DNA from: an uncultured Acetatifactor sp.
GTDB lineage: Bacteria > Bacillota > Clostridia > Lachnospirales > Lachnospiraceae
Assembly (NCBI GenBank): GCA_947626405.1
Contig: CANQSE010000105.1
Span: 1 to 6,905, forward strand
Length of the DNA: 6,905 nucleotides
Reading direction: 5' to 3'
Positions 6,295 to 6,905 of the stretch are shown here, piece after piece. The notes below the pieces were generated by a model, which was not told where the DNA came from, ran no database searches, and was given only the letters and a program-made list of their open reading frames with translations. The position numbers were made by a program, and so were the translations under genes. Positions within the stretch are counted from its first letter, which is position 1. Each line of letters opens with the position of its first letter.

Positions 6295-6905
6295 ATGTTT
6301 ACAGGGAAGACACTACTGATTACCGGCGGCACTGGATCCTTTGGCAACGCCGTCTTAAACAGATTTCTTGCTACGGATATCGGTGAGATCCGTATTTTTT
6401 CCAGAGATGAACTGAAACAGGATGATATGCGTCATTTTTATCAGCGCAATTTCCCGGAACACAGCAATAAACTGAAATTTTACATCGGCGATGTCAGAGA
6501 CCCTCAGAGCATTGCGAAAGCCATGCACGGTGTGGATTTCATTTTTCATGCGGCGGCTTTGAAGCAGGTGCCTTCCTGTGAGTTCTTTCCTATCGAGGCG
6601 GTGAAGACCAATGTGCTGGGAACGGAAAACGTGCTGCAGGCGGCGGTGGACGCAGGGGTGAAAAAAGTGATATGTCTGTCTACAGACAAAGCCGCTTATC
6701 CGGTGAACGCCATGGGAACCTCCAAGGCTATGATGGAGAAAGTGATCGTGGCAAAGTCCCGGACGATCCCCGCACAGCAAACCAGCATCTGCTGTACCAG
6801 GTATGGGAATGTTCTTTGTTCCAGAGGTTCTGTGGTGCCGCTGTTCATCAGCCAGATCAAGGAGGGCAAGCCTCTTACTATAACCGACCCCACTATGACC
6901 CGCTT
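6295..6905 (+). CDS. fnlA: UDP-GlcNAc 4,6-dehydratase/epimerase, CapE/FnlA/WbjB type (3' end beyond window)
   Basis: The first 203 codons of an enzyme usually about 340-350 residues long. The family removes water from UDP-GlcNAc (4,6-dehydration) and epimerises the product, the first step towards UDP-L-FucNAc or related L-sugars. The nucleotide-binding motif is GGTGSFG (11-17). DELKQDDMR, HAAALKQVPSCEFFP and LSTDKAAYP (128-136) are typical of the FlaA1/CapD group. The usual catalytic Tyr of YxxxK is Met140 (MGTSK, Lys144), the Ser-Met-Lys variant reported for WbjB/CapE; together with NAMGTSKAMMEK this separates it from PseB/FlaA1. Asp131-Lys132 correspond to the dehydratase acid pair. Start: ATG at 6295 with GAGG at 6286-6289, five bases upstream. 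It is divergent from the Wzy-like gene and has its own promoter. Sampled G+C is 63% at 6601-6660. The family's partner reductase (FnlB/CapF) and 2-epimerase (FnlC/CapG) would be expected downstream, outside the window. Confidence 0.9.
   Translation, partial: MFTGKTLLITGGTGSFGNAVLNRFLATDIGEIRIFSRDELKQDDMRHFYQRNFPEHSNKLKFYIGDVRDPQSIAKAMHGVDFIFHAAALKQVPSCEFFPIEAVKTNVLGTENVLQAAVDAGVKKVICLSTDKAAYPVNAMGTSKAMMEKVIVAKSRTIPAQQTSICCTRYGNVLCSRGSVVPLFISQIKEGKPLTITDPTMTR

Noticed and set aside
6355..6780. A 141-codon minus-strand open frame inside the dehydratase gene
   Set aside because: His/Arg-rich antisense frame of a strongly conserved SDR coding region.

Overview
The window is part of a cell-surface polysaccharide (capsule or exopolysaccharide) gene cluster. 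The organism is probably a Gram-positive Firmicute of the Clostridia, with a Lachnospiraceae-like feel. I infer this from strong AGGAGG-type ribosome binding sites, sigma-A-like promoters with extended -10 boxes, moderate G+C and protein style. No gene here is a taxonomic marker, so the assignment is tentative.

Layout. Bases 1-202 carry no gene I can support; they hold a weak promoter candidate and the leader of the first gene. A tight plus-strand operon follows (203-4503): a class II glutamine amidotransferase of the asparagine synthase family (asnB type), a UDP-glucuronate 4-epimerase overlapping it by 4 bases (ATGA), and a UDP-glucose 6-dehydrogenase 33 bases further on. A polytopic membrane protein of the O-antigen ligase/polymerase (Wzy-like) type lies on the minus strand (4500-6110). 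It meets the dehydrogenase tail to tail, with the two stop codons overlapping. A 184-base divergent intergenic region (6111-6294) contains two good back-to-back sigma-A promoter candidates and an inverted repeat. The last gene, on the plus strand from 6295, is the N-terminal 60% or so of a CapE/FnlA/WbjB-type UDP-GlcNAc 4,6-dehydratase/epimerase and runs off the window.

How the genes fit together. The dehydrogenase makes UDP-glucuronate from UDP-glucose, and the epimerase converts it to UDP-galacturonate. The amidotransferase, translationally coupled to this pair, may convert a uronic acid to its uronamide, as proposed for WbpS and WbtH homologues in other clusters. The last gene would start the route to an N-acetylated 6-deoxy-L-hexosamine such as L-FucNAc or L-QuiNAc. 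The membrane protein would polymerise or ligate the repeat units. No glycosyltransferase, flippase or chain-length regulator lies in the window, so the polymer structure cannot be worked out from it. I saw no tRNA, rRNA, CRISPR array, IS element or convincing intrinsic terminator.
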